Shown: positions 36,651 to 49,632 of the stretch, piece by piece | Numbering within the stretch: the first letter of the stretch is position 1 | How the letters are laid out: each line of letters begins with the position of its first letter | Source of the DNA: Hawksworthiomyces lignivorus | Lineage: Eukaryota > Ascomycota > Sordariomycetes > Ophiostomatales > Ophiostomataceae | Direction of reading: 5' to 3' | Length of the DNA: 64,000 bases | Assembly: GCA_002917075.1 (NCBI GenBank) | Contig: NTMA01000056.1 | Coordinates: 1-64,000, forward strand | Notes under the pieces: model-generated | The model's database searches: none | Told to the model about the DNA's origin: nothing | Seen by the model: only the letters and a program-made list of their open reading frames with translations | Made by a program: the position numbers and the translations under genes

Positions 36651-38474
36651 ATGACGATGGCAGCCGTGTCGACTGCCCCCGCGACAACAACGGCCACTTC
36701 AGCTACTCTCACCCCTCCCAGCAGCTCCCATGGAAACGAATTTCCCTGGGATTCCCCTCCACAGAGATCAGAGGTAAGACGGCCAAGATATAGCACCGAA
36801 TACAACCCGCCTATCGCTAGAAGAATTTTGATACAAGTCCTGTCAAGAAGCTGACGCAACCGTGTTCGTTTTGTCGCGTAGGACCCTTCCTATGATAAAA
36901 ATCGACCTCAAAAAACACCGGCTCAACACAATGGAGCCGCCATAGCCTACAGCTCACCAAATAATGCTACAGACCAACCATCTTACAGCAATGGTAGTCC
37001 GGTGGCAGAGCTGCCGCCGTCGGTTCAGAAATCGGCGGCCTATATGTCTTCTCAGCATGCGCAGGAAAATGGAAGGCCCGGGCGGTCTAGGGATGCCAGC
37101 TCTAACAGTCTAAGTGAGAGTCTATTCGATCTACACGAGACCCCTCGGAATGGAGCTACCAGTGAACCAAATAAACGGCCTGCTGCCGCTACAGGACTAT
37201 ACGGCAGTGATCCCGACGATGTAAGCTCCAAGTGGATCCACCGTGATAAACTTGCTCGGATAGAAAGCGAGGAGCTTCAAGCAGCAGGTATTATCCTTCC
37301 AAAATCCCGCGCAAGAAGCAAACCCCGACGAGATATTAGTGTAGATCAAGCGAGCAGCCATCGAACTGGCGGCCTTGACAATGACAACCCTTCTGAGCCA
37401 AGATCACGGAAAAATTCTTCAGCCTTTGCAGATCGCAAAATACAGAGCATTTCCGCCCCCAGTTGGGATTTACGTCTGCCAGAGGAGATTGCCGAGGAAG
37501 CATATTTTGCATCCCCCAATGGCGCAAAGGGCATCTCACGAATACCAGTGGCGAAGCTGAGTCCTGTTCCAATACCCCTAGAACATATGGAACGAGATGC
37601 ACCCATGGCAAGGAAGCGAGACGACAGTCCTGGCGCTGAAGAGAGCATCGCATATCCAAAAACACGATCAAGAAGCGCCAGCATGAGAACTGGCGATGGG
37701 AGCATAATGCCCATGTCGGCCTCGCCTCAGCGCATCGTTACACGTTCTGCTCCCGATTTGTCACCTAAGAAATCGGCTGGCAGTAATGGCGCAACAACTA
37801 TTACCTCTTCTGCTTCGGGTTTGCGCAAAGTATCAGCCTCGACCAAAACAAACTCTGGATCTGGGCGCCCTAAAACTCGCAACGGAACAAGCAAAGACTC
37901 CAACAGCAGTGGTTCGGGAACCACACGACCTTCGACACGTTCTGGAGAACGGGAATTATCGCGTGAATTTGCACCCGGTGCTGCCAGCAAACAGCCTGAA
38001 GGTGATCCGCCGTGGATGATCTCCGCTTATCGCCCAGATCCACGACTACCCCCAGATCAGCAACTGCTGCCAACTGTAGCCAAGAGGTTGCAGCAGGAAA
38101 AGTGGGAACGCGAAGGGAAGTTTGGAAATATTTACGACAAGGAGTTTCGACCTTTGACCGATGATGGGTTCCTTAGCCCACCAGAACAGCCTGATAAGTC
38201 GCTTGCAGAGTCATCCAATACCGTAAGCGGCTCTGAGAAGCATAGCGAGTGGCCTTTGAAACCTGAAGCGAGGAGCCCAACATCGCCACAGGGGCGGACC
38301 GGTTCATACTCGACTATTCCCAGAATTCAAGACAAGCCAAACATCAGTCCCCTCCCAAGTCCCAGAGGCACAGCAACGCATATTATGGATAGCACTGCAG
38401 CGCAACCACCGCCGCTACTCCCGAAAGAAAACGATGCCCAAGAAAAGAGTTGTGGCTGCTGTATCATTATGTGA
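36651..38474 (+). CDS. Disordered protein with C-terminal CaaX box (Cys-Ile-Ile-Met)
   Basis: I do not recognise the family. There are two exons: 36651-36773 and 36882-38474, about 571 residues. The intron has donor GAG|GTAAGA, branch CTGAC (36851) and acceptor GTAG. An alternative start is the ATG at 36657. The protein is rich in Ser, Pro, Arg and Lys, with low-complexity Ser/Gly/Thr stretches. It has ordered-looking islands at about residues 145-170 (KWIHRDKLARIESEELQAAG), 225-245 (SWDLRLPEEIAEEAYF), and 420-455 (PEGDPPWMISAYRPDPRLPPDQQLLPTVAKRLQQEKWERE, in part). It ends SCGCCIIM. CIIM is a CaaX box, which predicts farnesylation, and the two preceding cysteines could be palmitoylated. This suggests a membrane-tethered scaffold, by inference. 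Confidence 0.85.
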
Positions 38475-41400
38475 TGCCCCATCTGCCACATTTTACCCCG
38501 TTGAAGCGCGAAACTCATCTCGATCACAACATCTTTATTTCCTATGCCCTCTACCACTTTGGCATTCAATGGCTTATTTTTCGCACCTTCTTTAAAATGA
38601 CATTTTGACATTTCATCGCCTCTCGAAATTCGCTTCTGGGTGTCTTTTCCTATACCATATTTGCCTCTGATCATGAGAGGACAGCAAAAATCAAAATTAA
38701 AAGGGGGGTTAGCAGTATCATCCATACTCTAGATGTGGTAGAGTTTGGCCTTTGATACTGTTAGATTGGCGCAGAAGGTTATTGCCGCTCGTCAACGCAT
38801 GTAATTGCTACGATTACCTATCTGGTAATCGTCACATTACTCTGGTTAAACTAAGCACGCCAGCCTTCCAATGATGTCACGAATTTCCATTTCAGCCTTG
38901 CGTTTACAAGTTTGTGTTTACTATTCACGGCACGTGAAGTCAGGCATGCAGGAGGTGCAATATTTCTCTATTAATTACCATTTTGACGGTGGATCACACC
39001 ACAGAATAGTGATAGTTTTAAACACTTTCCTCCTCCATTCATTTCTGAGCTTTCCTCTGTCGAGCAATGCCGTGGGCCGCGCTGAGTACCGTTTTTCATC
39101 TCGCGAGGCCAATTTCCTTCAAAAAGGCAAGTCCTATCCACTGGCTTCTAGAACCAGTATTTAATCGGGACTTTACTTCCATCTTGTTATTTATTATTTC
39201 TTTGTTGGCTCTTTTGGAGAAGCCGTTCCATTTGTCTCTCATTGTCGCTTTTTTCCTTCTTTGATTTCTAGCCAGCTCTTCAGATTCGGGCATGGATCCA
39301 TGAATCACTTTTCACATATCAGGTGTTCTTATTTTCGTATGTGTGTGCTTTATTCACGCGTATCCCTGTCTTTTTCTTTTTTGGTTGTTTCTAATCCTCT
39401 TTTTTTTTGGAGAGAGAGAAGGGGGAGGGGTAGGATTGACGAGTTGCTGCAGTATTTGCCGTCTTGTTCTTGTACGGGGAGTCGGACTTTTTAAATACCC
39501 ATTATAAAATTAACCAGTTTATCTGCAGCAGGCCCAGTGAGTTGCCTGTCTCTTGTGCCCATCTTGGATCTAAGTGTATTATGTTTTTACATCTATGGCA
39601 ACGCTGTGCTCGCGGCCTCGGCGCGGAACCGCAGGATAGGCCGGGAGGGTCAGTGGCCGCAAGGTACAGAGGAAAGCCTGTGTTGTCTTCTGCGGTCCAT
39701 TTATGAGGCACTTAAGCTTAGTACTCTGACTTGTTTCGTCTTCCCTTTAAACTTCTGTATTTAGGTTCTACTCTGGTCTAAGAGTGTAACCCTGGAGTGT
39801 GTAGATGGAGGGTGCTGTCTACAAGTGGCGAGCACTTTGTAGTAGGCTAGATTATTCATATCCTGGAGTCTCTTCTCTATACCCCTACTCATCTGTTTCC
39901 CTATTCTGCTCTATTCTTTCTCCCTCTTTGCAAGTGCGTCTCACTCTTTTTTTTTTTTTTTTTTTTTTTTTTCCGACACCTTTACTCTTCAAGCGTGTTC
40001 AGATACCAAGCAGATTCTGAGCCTTGTGGCCTTATTAGGAAGTGCACAAGGTCTAGCTGCTTGAGAGATGCGTTAGGTGCTCGAGATGTTTAGGGGGTGG
40101 GTGAACAGCAATGAAATGAGTAGGGCGAGATGAAAGGGCATAAAGAATTATAGCTAGGATGTCATTTTCTTTTTTCAATGCAAAATATGGTGGGTGTAGT
40201 GTGCAGGCGCTTCAAATCTACTTCTTCCCTCTCATTTGATCTATCTTCGAAGGACAACCTCAGAGCATTCTGCCGCGGGGATGATGGTTAGGATCTAGAC
40301 GAAGCCCTTTATTCCCTTTCAACCCCAAGTCTCGACGTTTTCTCTAGCTACAACTACATCTCGACCCCCTAGCTACCGCATCCCGAGCACTAGAAATTTA
40401 ATATATGCCAAATACCAACCACGGGACCTAATTGCTCTTCTCCCACCACATTACCGTGTGCGTGGGACAAGTCTTAAGAGCTCGGGGCAGCGAGTAAACG
40501 ACAGAAGACAGGATAACACCAAAGATACGTTGAAAGGATAAATCGCGGTTTATCACTTGCCGCCTCGATGATACTATCATACAAACTCTATAGGTCGCTT
40601 GATTGTTTACGTTGCAATATGATCATCTAAGCGCATAGGTCATCCAAGACACGACGATTCAACCCTTTGATACGTTGTCCCAGCACCGGACTCAGACAAC
40701 TTCTCGGATTCCTCTAGTACCAACCCATATCAACACAGTAAGATTTTTGTTTACTGCTCATCATATCAGTAGAAATCCTACGCTGCATCAGACGCGTGGG
40801 AAGTGTCGAAGTCACTTCGACTGGCAACACACCACCCAGCATAATGGTGCGCAGGACATAACATCTATTACAGCCGTCGATGCGCAAAAATGGCCGGCTC
40901 TAATTGGAGAGCGACCAACTGACGGCATATGATTTATAACACTTATCTGTGGAAGCTTATGTTCCAATACCTCGCTCGTTATGTGTCGGCGCCCTTACGT
41001 GGCTTCTACAATATATGCCTGGCAGCTCGTAAATGGCTTGAAATATAACAATAGCTTTGCCCCCTTTGTCGCCTCTACTGGGATTACCTCTGTACACACA
41101 CTAGTAATCGAATTATAGATGGCCACTAATGTCTTGCTCCTACCGCAAGGTTCCATCTAAGCAACGAAATACGCACGACCAGGTATAGCTGTTATGTTTC
41201 AGCAACGTGGTGCCAGGTGGCTGTGGTTTCCGTCTTTTATTTCCTTCTTTGGGGGTTTAATTTCTCATACTATCAGCTTTTGGGCTTGCTCTGGGGCGTA
41301 TACCGTCTTAAGCCGGCTCGTTTTGGGTTGGAACGGAAGCCTTGGGATATGAGACGGAATAGTTAATCCAGCTAGCTGTCTGGTTCCTGTTTATAGACCT

Positions 41401-42738
41401 GTGCCTGAAAGACAAGAGTTCTTTTTCGACGATCCAGTGGCATTGCTGCAAGCTAGAATGTGGAATAATTGCAGGTTCTACCTTCCACAACAAACAAAAA
41501 CGCTTCATAGAGAGGGAGCATGTTGACAATGCAGGTCAGCAAGGCCGGCTGCAAGATCTATTATCAAGGATATCGATACTATGATACTTAAAGGCGTCCC
41601 TTGTTTAAAGCGTCAACCGCCGTGTAGTTGCCACATTCGCCTTCAGCCCAATGATAGAATGAAATATTGCAAGACGGCTTTCCTCACCCTATCTCGACTT
41701 CATCATAACCTAGCTGGCTATTATATTTAGCTGGTCCGAGACAACATGTTTCGGATGTCCCTTGAATGACACCAAGATACAGAACTAGTTTTTTGGCACT
41801 CTGCTTTGCACATGCATACACTGCACGAGTCCATTCAACGATAGTCATTGGTGGCCAAGTACGCAGAGGTTTCGACTATGGCCTCAAGTTATAGCCCACC
41901 CTATGTAGATAATTACCGCAGTGCAGACTAGTTACCGCATCTCGTTTTGTTAGGCTGTTAACTAGACACGGAACACTGTGAATTTATACCTCATTTCCGA
42001 GCATGTGGTTGTGGATTCTTGAAGTGGTGTCGCTTCATTGCATGTCAAGATGGAATATTGCTTCTCAGAACGAGACTGTAAAGTGGAGCTAAAGCAACAT
42101 AATTTTGTACCAAAATGAGGCTCGGAAGAGTGGAGGTGTGAGATGGATTGCTCCGTACTTGTTACGAGTCATTACGTCCGTATGTGTCGCTCGTCTTTGC
42201 TACGCTTATATCATTCGGTACCCAAACGACAAATGTGCGTAGCCGCATGGAGGTGTATGCGAGTACTGGACAGCCGTTATGACAAATCGTGATGTCTGAT
42301 CTGTGATTTTTCAAAACATAACACATAGTAAGTGATACCTACCAGCTCTACCAGGAAGCTCAAAGTCCAAGAAATACCCTGCTACGAATAACGACAAGGT
42401 CACTCCGAGTGAAGATCACACTGACTAAATGCTTTAGGAAATTCGACTCTCATTGTGTTACGGTCTAGTCACGGTAAGCGACAGAAACTGGATCACTGTT
42501 TTGCACCTCCATAGGAGAGGCGAACATTATTTTCAGTACCAACAATGACTTCCGCGTAGTCTGCAACCAAGCAAACATACTCGCCGGAGCTTTGCACAAA
42601 CAAGCACATGGTCCATATTCGTAACCTTTGTATTTCATTATCCCTCTGAGGCAACTTACGTAAACACATAAAAGAAGACAACCAAGAACAGCCGCGCCAA
42701 ACAGCCTCTATGCTCCTTCACCATCTCGAGTCTCGTCG
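38475..42738. other. 4.3-kb gene-free interval of normal composition
   Basis: No open frame longer than about 130 codons and no recognisable domain, tRNA or repeat. It contains a 26-T homopolymer at 39947-39972 and C/T-rich stretches near 39000-39420. It includes the 3' flanks of the CaaX gene (+) and PRI2 (-). It may hide an unrecognised non-coding RNA or the 3' UTRs, but nothing can be supported. Confidence 0.5.
39947..39972 (+). repeat. Poly-T run, 26 bases
   Basis: An uninterrupted run of 26 T preceded by C/T-rich sequence. It could be the reverse-complement poly-A tail of a processed insertion, but no target duplication or coding remnant is visible beside it. A simple homopolymer is as likely. 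Confidence 0.9.
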
Positions 42739-44622
42739 CTAAGCCCCGCTCTTCAGATCCCCGGTAGTGGACTTGCCCAGATTTTTGAGTAGATAGCTCC
42801 GCTTGAAGTATTCATTCGGATGTACAATGGTCTCAAGTTGAGTTGCTGTCATGACGTTCTCCTCCTTCGCTCGGCGAATCTCACTCCTATGCACGTGTTC
42901 GAATACGCTGAATCCATATTAGTTTTCATGCACAGTTGACTGCAAAGCAGCTGAGAGAACGGCGAGGGTAGCGAAAACAGACAAAAAAAAAATAGGCGAA
43001 TAAAGGGGATGAGAAACACATACCGGTTACAAGCCATGTGGAATTTCTGTTTCTCCTTGTCTTCTCTTACGCCCTGTAAAACACCCCTATCTGTTATGCC
43101 CACTGCTTGCAAAAGCGCCGTAAGGTTTTCAGTGTTAAAATGTCGGTAAGGGCAACCATGCGACTCTCCAGGCCCCGGAGGGTGCTCAGTCAGAATCTTT
43201 TGGCAGCTAAAAGGACTATAGCCGCCGCCACGTCGATTGGTATCGCCACCAACGTCGCCGTAAGCGTGTCGCACGTTGTATCTGTACTCTTTGTTAAAAG
43301 TATCGTCCGTTATCTTGTTGAAGCCCTGTCTCCAGAACAGTAGGCACTCCTCTAGGTTCAGACCAATGCCTTTCAGGAAGAGAGTATATTGCAGGCGGCC
43401 GAAATGCTTAAGATGTGCATCACGACGCAGTGCCCGGTGCAGACTCTGCATGCAAAGTGGGAAGTGAGTGGTAGCAAGGCTGTCGATGCTATGTGCATTT
43501 ATTTCCGCACCAGCAAGAGCGCTATCGTTGCTCGCATACGATGCGTCTGGCGTGACAAAATTTTTGGAAAGGTGGTCAAGAATAGGCGTCAAGCGATCAT
43601 CTTCGTCTAACCGCGGCAGGGCGCGGGCGATAAGCTAGAAACAACGAGATACATTGTTAGCATTCTCATGCCTTTTCATACCGACTTTCAAGTCGTTCTT
43701 CTAGGACTAGGCTATGGCCAAGGCATGCGCGCATCGCTTACCTCAAGTGCTCTCTCCAACCGCGAAGAGAATTCTACCGCCACCATGCTCGCTTGCTCTT
43801 TTGACGGCACATAGGCCTTACCAGCCCTGAGGAATACCCTTCTCCCCTCTACGAGGTCCGGCACACGGTCCCAGTCTACCTTGCACCAGCTCTCTTCCTC
43901 GTGAACATGCTGTTTCCTTCCGCCGACATAACCTGGCATGCCTGCTGCAGCCAGCTCGGAGGCTAGCTTGGTTTTCTCTTCATCTGACACCATCTCCCAA
44001 TCAAGATTGAGTCCCTGTATGAAAGCAGCTCGTTCGCGTGTGTCGTCACTGTTGAACCGCAACCGGAAAAGCATGGTCTCGACACGCGTGAAACGCCGAC
44101 GGAGATCTTCTGTGGATGAAAAAGCTAGTCTAAGGATAAAGTGGCTATAGTGATCCTTTTTCCGCTGAGAAGCCAGCTGCGTCGACGAGCTGCTATTGGC
44201 CTCTAGCGGAAGATACTTCTCGAGAATCGGCTTCATATGCGACGCTGTTTCCGCCGGTGAGCGGTTCCGAAAAGAGCATGCTTCCAGTTCGGCCAGGACT
44301 GTGCCCGCATGGTGAAGATATGCCATGTCAGCTAGATCGCCAGAAAAACAAGTGTACACGAGGGAGCAGGGAATATGTGCAGAAACACTCTCGATTTCGC
44401 AGAGGGATCGTATGATGTAGTGAAAAGCATACCGCGCAATCGATCAATAGCCCACTGTTCGAACTGTTCTAATGTGATATCTGCTGTGGGTGATTCTGTG
44501 TAGAAGTTGAGGCGTGTTGGATATTCCGCCTCTTTGTACGATGGGTCGGCAAACTGCTTCTTGCGATAATCCAAGACGTTGCGCCTCTTGGCCTCAACGC
44601 GATTGGAGTCGTGCCTAATCAT
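42739..44622 (-). CDS. PRI2: DNA primase large subunit
   Basis: The large subunit of the primase-polymerase-alpha complex, which makes RNA-DNA primers at replication origins and lagging strands. There are four exons: 44622-44433, 44298-43742, 43634-43024 and 42907-42739, giving 508 residues, the usual size. Joins were fixed by phase and family sequence: RLR|VLAELEAC, RALE|LIARALPRL and ACNR|VFEHVHR. N-terminal helical domain landmarks are YPTRLNFYTESP and RKKDHYSHFILRLAF. The C-terminal domain has the four [4Fe-4S] cysteines at about residues 310 (FPLC), 393 (SCQK), 410 (GCPYRH) and 451 (MACNR), with spacings of 83, 17 and 41. That is close to yeast Pri2 as I recall it. No defect is seen. Confidence 0.95.
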
Positions 44623-47162
44623 AGTTCTGCCGACCGATACCTTCCTGTTGAGCGGGTCACTGTTCGATGCTTGATAGAATTTGATATCAACAAACGTTGG
44701 TGAATTTACAAATTTGTATCATCTTAAGTTAGCGCTTAAAGAATATTTTGTTTATGAATCGAGGAGAATGGGCAGAAACATGGGGAAGTGGAATTTCGTG
44801 TGTCCCAAATTGGTACGCCTTCACTTGGATGTCTTGACGCGACTGGACGCGACGTGGTTCTGCACTTAAACAATTACCACGCCAATAAGACATCACGACG
44901 AATTAGAATACACCCTACTTAGTCATCAAGCTTGGCGCAACACTTGACGGAGTAGTTAATTATGATATGCCTTTACTCCATACATCGTTATAGGCTTAAG
45001 CCTTAGTGGAGACTGTCTTCTGTAGAGTGTTACTTAGTAATAAGAAATTTCTGCTTATTCATCATACCGCTTGGCCTTGGCCCCCAATAGACAGACAGGC
45101 CTGTATACAGACAGGCCTGTCTGTCTATTGGGGGCCCTTGGCCTTACTTTGACAAAGTATGCTTAAGTGGCAAAACAGAGCCAAGTCACGAGACTAGTAA
45201 TGTAAGAGCCTAGAGAGCGAATGCTTATGTACTAAGAAGCCCCAATGTGCGGAATCGGCCAATGACTAGTCTTGGATGTGCATCGTGGGGCGAGGATCGC
45301 AGCCTCTGTGCAGTTGCTCAGAGTGTGTAAGTGGACCGAAATTTATTACACACCTTCCACAAGCGAAATGTTAAAGATTAGATCTTACTGCTAGGGGAGT
45401 GCCGGCTGCGGTGGATTGACTCCTAGGAGTTGTCATAGCTTGAAAGTTCTCAAGATACGCAATCACGCAAGATATGCGAGATACGCAAGACATATGCGGT
45501 GTGTACATAGGACAGCATGCGTACTTTATGGAGATAACGATACGCTGCCTAGGAACTTTAAACAGCACCCTGATAGGTTTTTTCGGCCTGGTGCGTAGAA
45601 AAGGTTTGTGTCCTGTTTGATATGGTTGATGTAGACAGCCTACTTGGTATCTGCAAGTGCAGAACTGTCGACAGGAGATGATAAGCAGTCCCGCTGGGCA
45701 AGAAACCACTTGTATAGTGGATAATTATAATAGATAATATTAATAAGCCATCGCGACAAAACAAAGAAACCGGGAGAGTCTTTTACGGCAGAGTGAAGGA
45801 AAGAAGAAGGAATGCAATGCAGTCCAGAGCAAAATTGCTTTTGGTATAAGCGAAACGGAGGCAAAATAGAGCATGGCCTCAGAAAGTCTAATACACATTA
45901 CAACGTCACCGGCTGGTGAAGAAAAGAAATGTGGTGAATAGGTGGGAGGTGGAAGCCTCTAAGCCTATGATTGGTTGTTGCTAAGCAGCGCCCCGTTGAT
46001 TTCTTTGATTTGAATGGATTTGCTTTCGCATGGCGCCCGCTGGTTACGTTACGTCCACCCACTGCGTGTCTGCAGCTGCGTGAGCGTGCCTGCTGTTCTA
46101 CTTTGTACAGGTATATTGCACCAAGTACAAGCCCGCACGGAGTAAAAAACAAAATAAATAAAAAAGACATGCAGCTGCTAATGAAGCTGCTCTGCAAAAT
46201 TATCCTAGAGGAAAAATAGAGTGATAATCCACAGATTCCGTACCCTTATACTCAAGTGGAGCGAAGAGTAAAATAACACCTACGCGTGCCGAGGAGGAAA
46301 GGGATACCAGAGTAAGCAAGGGCACCTGAGCTTTGCGACTGACGGCCCAATGGTGTGTCGAGTCCCCTAGGAACTAACTAACGCAAAGTCATACATAGCA
46401 AATAGGGGAGAGGAGTCACTTGTTCGAGCACACACTATTGCCACTGCTCAGCAACTTCATGTTTTGCAGGTAATGCAAGGCCGATTGCGAAGACAAGATT
46501 CCTCCTGACTTACCCTGAACTCGCCTCAGCAGCCAGCACCAACAACAACAGCTTTCAATTGCCTTCAACAGCAGCGACGAACCGTCCTCTCCCGAACCAA
46601 CGCACACGGCGCTCGCCTGGCCTTTTTGCTGGTGTCGCTGCTTGTGTGTTCGATTGGCTTTGCAATTTTTATACGTGTTTTCTTGCAGCTTCCCCAGGGA
46701 CTCTGCCTGTCCTCGCCTTGTTTCTGCTTCTCATCATTCATTTTTATACTATTTCCTTACTGTCTCCTTTCATTTCTAGTTGGTCCCTTCTCTGTTCTTC
46801 CTCTTTCCTCTCTTCCTTCCCCTTTCCTTGCCTATCTTCGACTGTCTTATCCGAGGGCATTGTTTCAATTACCTCGTAGGCATACGCGAGCCTCTTTGTC
46901 GACGGCATTCGACATACCTTGTATCTCCGTATGCGCTATGATCTCGCGAGTACCTGGCGTTTATGTATGATTGACAGGCACCCAGTATCTAGCTAACCTC
47001 CTCTTCTCCTCTTGACGCACCAGCTTCCAACTGGTATTTGCCACAAGCAGCGACAGCCTGGATTCAAATCACACCTCCTCGCCTGAATGCCATCTGTGTC
47101 TACTGCACCAAAAGGCAGGTGACTTTTCCTTGCTGGTTTAGGGTCTACAATACCCAGCAGTC
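44623..47162. promoter_or_regulatory. Divergent intergenic region between PRI2 and the kinase
   Basis: 2.5 kb with the PRI2 promoter on the left and the kinase promoter and leader on the right. The sequence upstream of the kinase (46560-47030) is C/T-rich. A striking 58-bp palindrome lies at 45080-45137. No coding frame is convincing; the longest are about 110 codons with no family. Confidence 0.45.
45071..45146. mobile_element. Perfect 58-bp palindrome with 9-bp flanking direct repeat (foldback insertion)
   Basis: The arms 45080-45105 and 45112-45137 are perfect 26-bp inverted repeats around a 6-nt ATACAG loop. They begin GGCCCCCAATAGACAG and end with its complement. CTTGGCCTT flanks the palindrome on both sides (45071-45079 and 45138-45146). 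A 9-bp direct repeat around a perfect palindrome is what insertion of a tiny foldback element leaves. Mutator-like elements make 9-bp duplications, but assignment to them is speculative. Confidence 0.75.
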
Positions 47163-49632
47163 ATGACCCAGCCCTCCTCATTCTTACCGTGGAAGAATTC
47201 AGAAGACGACCCTCGCCATGATTTTGACGCACCTTGCATCTCCAATGCAGCTGTTCCGGGTAACAGTAGAAAACATCATGGCCCTTCCAATCCAAGCATA
47301 GACGACAGCATGCGCTTTGTCCCTTCCTCAACTCCTTCCGGCCCCTCTTCTGACTCCGGGCATCCGGCCGTCAACGCGACGACAACCCCTCCATCTTATT
47401 TCTCGGCTTCTCCTACACATTTTTGTGCAAACACCATTGCTCCATCCCCGCCTCTCGCTTTGTCTTCTCCGTCACTATCTAACCCTTCTGTACCTGCCAT
47501 TGATACGCGGCCTGATTTATACGTCGACGATACGTTTCAGCCCCAGCCAAGCTCGGGGGACGATAGTGTGTCTTCACATACCGGCCCGACCATTGACAAC
47601 CGCGGTGCTACTCACAGTGGCCTGCGACTCCAGACAGATTTCCAAGCTGTTACATTATCTTCCGCACCCTCTACGCATCGCCAACAGCCTGACATTCTGA
47701 ATCAAGTCCTCACAACCTCCACTCCTGGCTATATTCGCCCTTCTACTTTGGTCTTGCAACATAAGGGCTCTAACTCGTCCCTGAAGCCTGTGTCTCGTAC
47801 GCCTAGCCTCAAAACTGTGGGATTTGGCACCGCATCGGCCACGAGTTCCACTGTTCCAAGCCCCATTATATCGGCCATGGGGGACGTCACTCCGCTGCCG
47901 TCGCCGCTTCTCTCAAGCGATTCTCCAGGACCGTGGAAAAAGCTAGGCCGATCGGCACCCCATGAAACCATAGCTATACAGCCGCCTGGAGCCTCCGAAT
48001 CTGCTTTTGTCACTAGTAACGGCGAATCTCTTACTGCCGCCTTGGCCCATCAAGCCAAGAGAAAGGCATATGCGGAACTATTGACTGGCAATCCAGGCCA
48101 GCCAGCTGACAGCACTGCTATGCAACCGGGTGTGCGATCTACGCACACTCGCGACAGAAGCCTTAGCGAGTATGTGCCTGATCCGATGCTATTGCCAAAA
48201 CGCATGGTGACTGTATCGGCATCTCATGTCAAGACTGTCGGTGCACCAGATCATGTTGAAGTGGCATACGAGACCCACATGCGCCGTGAACCCCATCTTT
48301 CTGAGGTGCGAGGATTGACTCCGATCGAGAAACCACCAACACCACCGCCAAGTGAATCATCCCTGCCTACCAATGACGGAGTGTCTACTGAGCAGAAATT
48401 ACAAACTGGCAAAAAGCGGTGCGAATATTTCGAGGCTTATGGCCGGGATGATAACAAACGGCGTCGCTGGCGCGCAATCAAGTTGCTTGGTCAAGGCACA
48501 TTTAGTCGGGTCATGCTCGCCACTAGTCAAATGCCTGTGTCTGTAAATGCTAATGGAGATGATGATAAGGACCCCTTCACTTCGTCAACCCTAGATGCGC
48601 AAGCTCGTTACGATCGCCGCACGCTCGTTGCTATTAAAATCTGCGAACACGGTCCCAAAGGAGGCGCATCCGAAGACCGCGTAGAGATGAGCTTAAAGCG
48701 TGAGCTGGAGATTATGCAATGTATCCATCATCCGTCTCTTGTTCGCCTCAAAGCCTGGAGCATCGAACCTTCCCGAGCTATTTTAGTACTGAGCTATTGC
48801 CCTGGTGGTGACCTTTTTGATGTTGCAAGCGCACATCGAAATCTCCTTACTCCGCCACTTTTAGCACGCATGTTCGCTGAACTTATTGCTGCTGTGCAGT
48901 ATCTGCATGGAGAGCGCATTGTTCACAGGGATATCAAACTAGAAAGTAAGCAAAGTCTGGCCCGAACAACTGCATTTGCTCGGCTGTCTTTATTCTCCCC
49001 CTCGGCATTTGCCATTTTAATTTCCCTCTCTTATCAAGCCGCTGTCAGGGTCTAACTTCTGGCCATTAGATGTGCTCGTAAATCTTGCCCCAAATGAGCT
49101 CGCCGACGCATCTATTAATTGGGCCACTTATCCGTACAGCGTTACAACTTTGACGGACCTAGGCCTGTCTCGACGTGTTGCGGACGACGAAAAACTCGAA
49201 ACACGCTGTGGTTCCGACGATTATGCTGCTCCTGAAGTTATAATGGGTCAGCCGTATGATGGTCGGGCGACAGATGCCTGGTCCTTGGGTGTCCTTTTGT
49301 ATGCCCTCCTCGAGAGTCGCCTCCCTTTTGACCCGACTCCTGGGATGAGCGATGCCCACCGTATGCGTTCGCGAACAAGCCATCGAATTGCTCGAGTGGA
49401 ATGGCGCTGGATAGAATTCGCTGGTGAGGAAGGCGATCACGAGGGTGACATAGCAAAGTTCCGCACAAAGGGATTGCTTGGCGCTATGGAGATAACAGAA
49501 GGCCTGCTTAAACGAGCGCGCAACAGGTGGAGCGTGGAGAAAGTAGCAGCGACCACGTGGGTTCGTGAAGCTTTAAATGTCCAGGGAGGTTTACGATTTC
49601 GAGAAGAGGAGGAAGGTGCAGAAGTGTTATGA
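47163..49632 (+). CDS. Serine/threonine protein kinase, Prr1-like, with long disordered N-terminus
   Basis: About 781 residues in two exons: 47163-48945 and 49070-49632. The intron (48946-49069) has a CTAAC branch and splits the Asn codon of HRDIKLEN. Residues 1-430 are Ser/Thr/Pro-rich and disordered. The kinase domain follows: LGQGTFSRV (~441), VAIK (~488), KRELEIM, HRDIKLENV (~587), DLG instead of DFG (~624), and CGSDDYAAPEV with GQPYDGRATDAWSLGVLLYALLESRLPF. A ~25-residue acidic insert separates the Gly-loop from VAIK. All catalytic residues (Lys, Glu, HRD Asp, DLG Asp) are present, so it is probably active. The CGSDDY...PYDGR...SHRIAR segment resembles, from memory, yeast Prr1, which modulates pheromone MAPK signalling. 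That identity is tentative. Confidence 0.88.

Noticed and set aside
39947..39972. Poly-A tail of a processed retro-insertion
   Set aside because: No coding remnant or flanking duplication is visible; a simple T run is sufficient.
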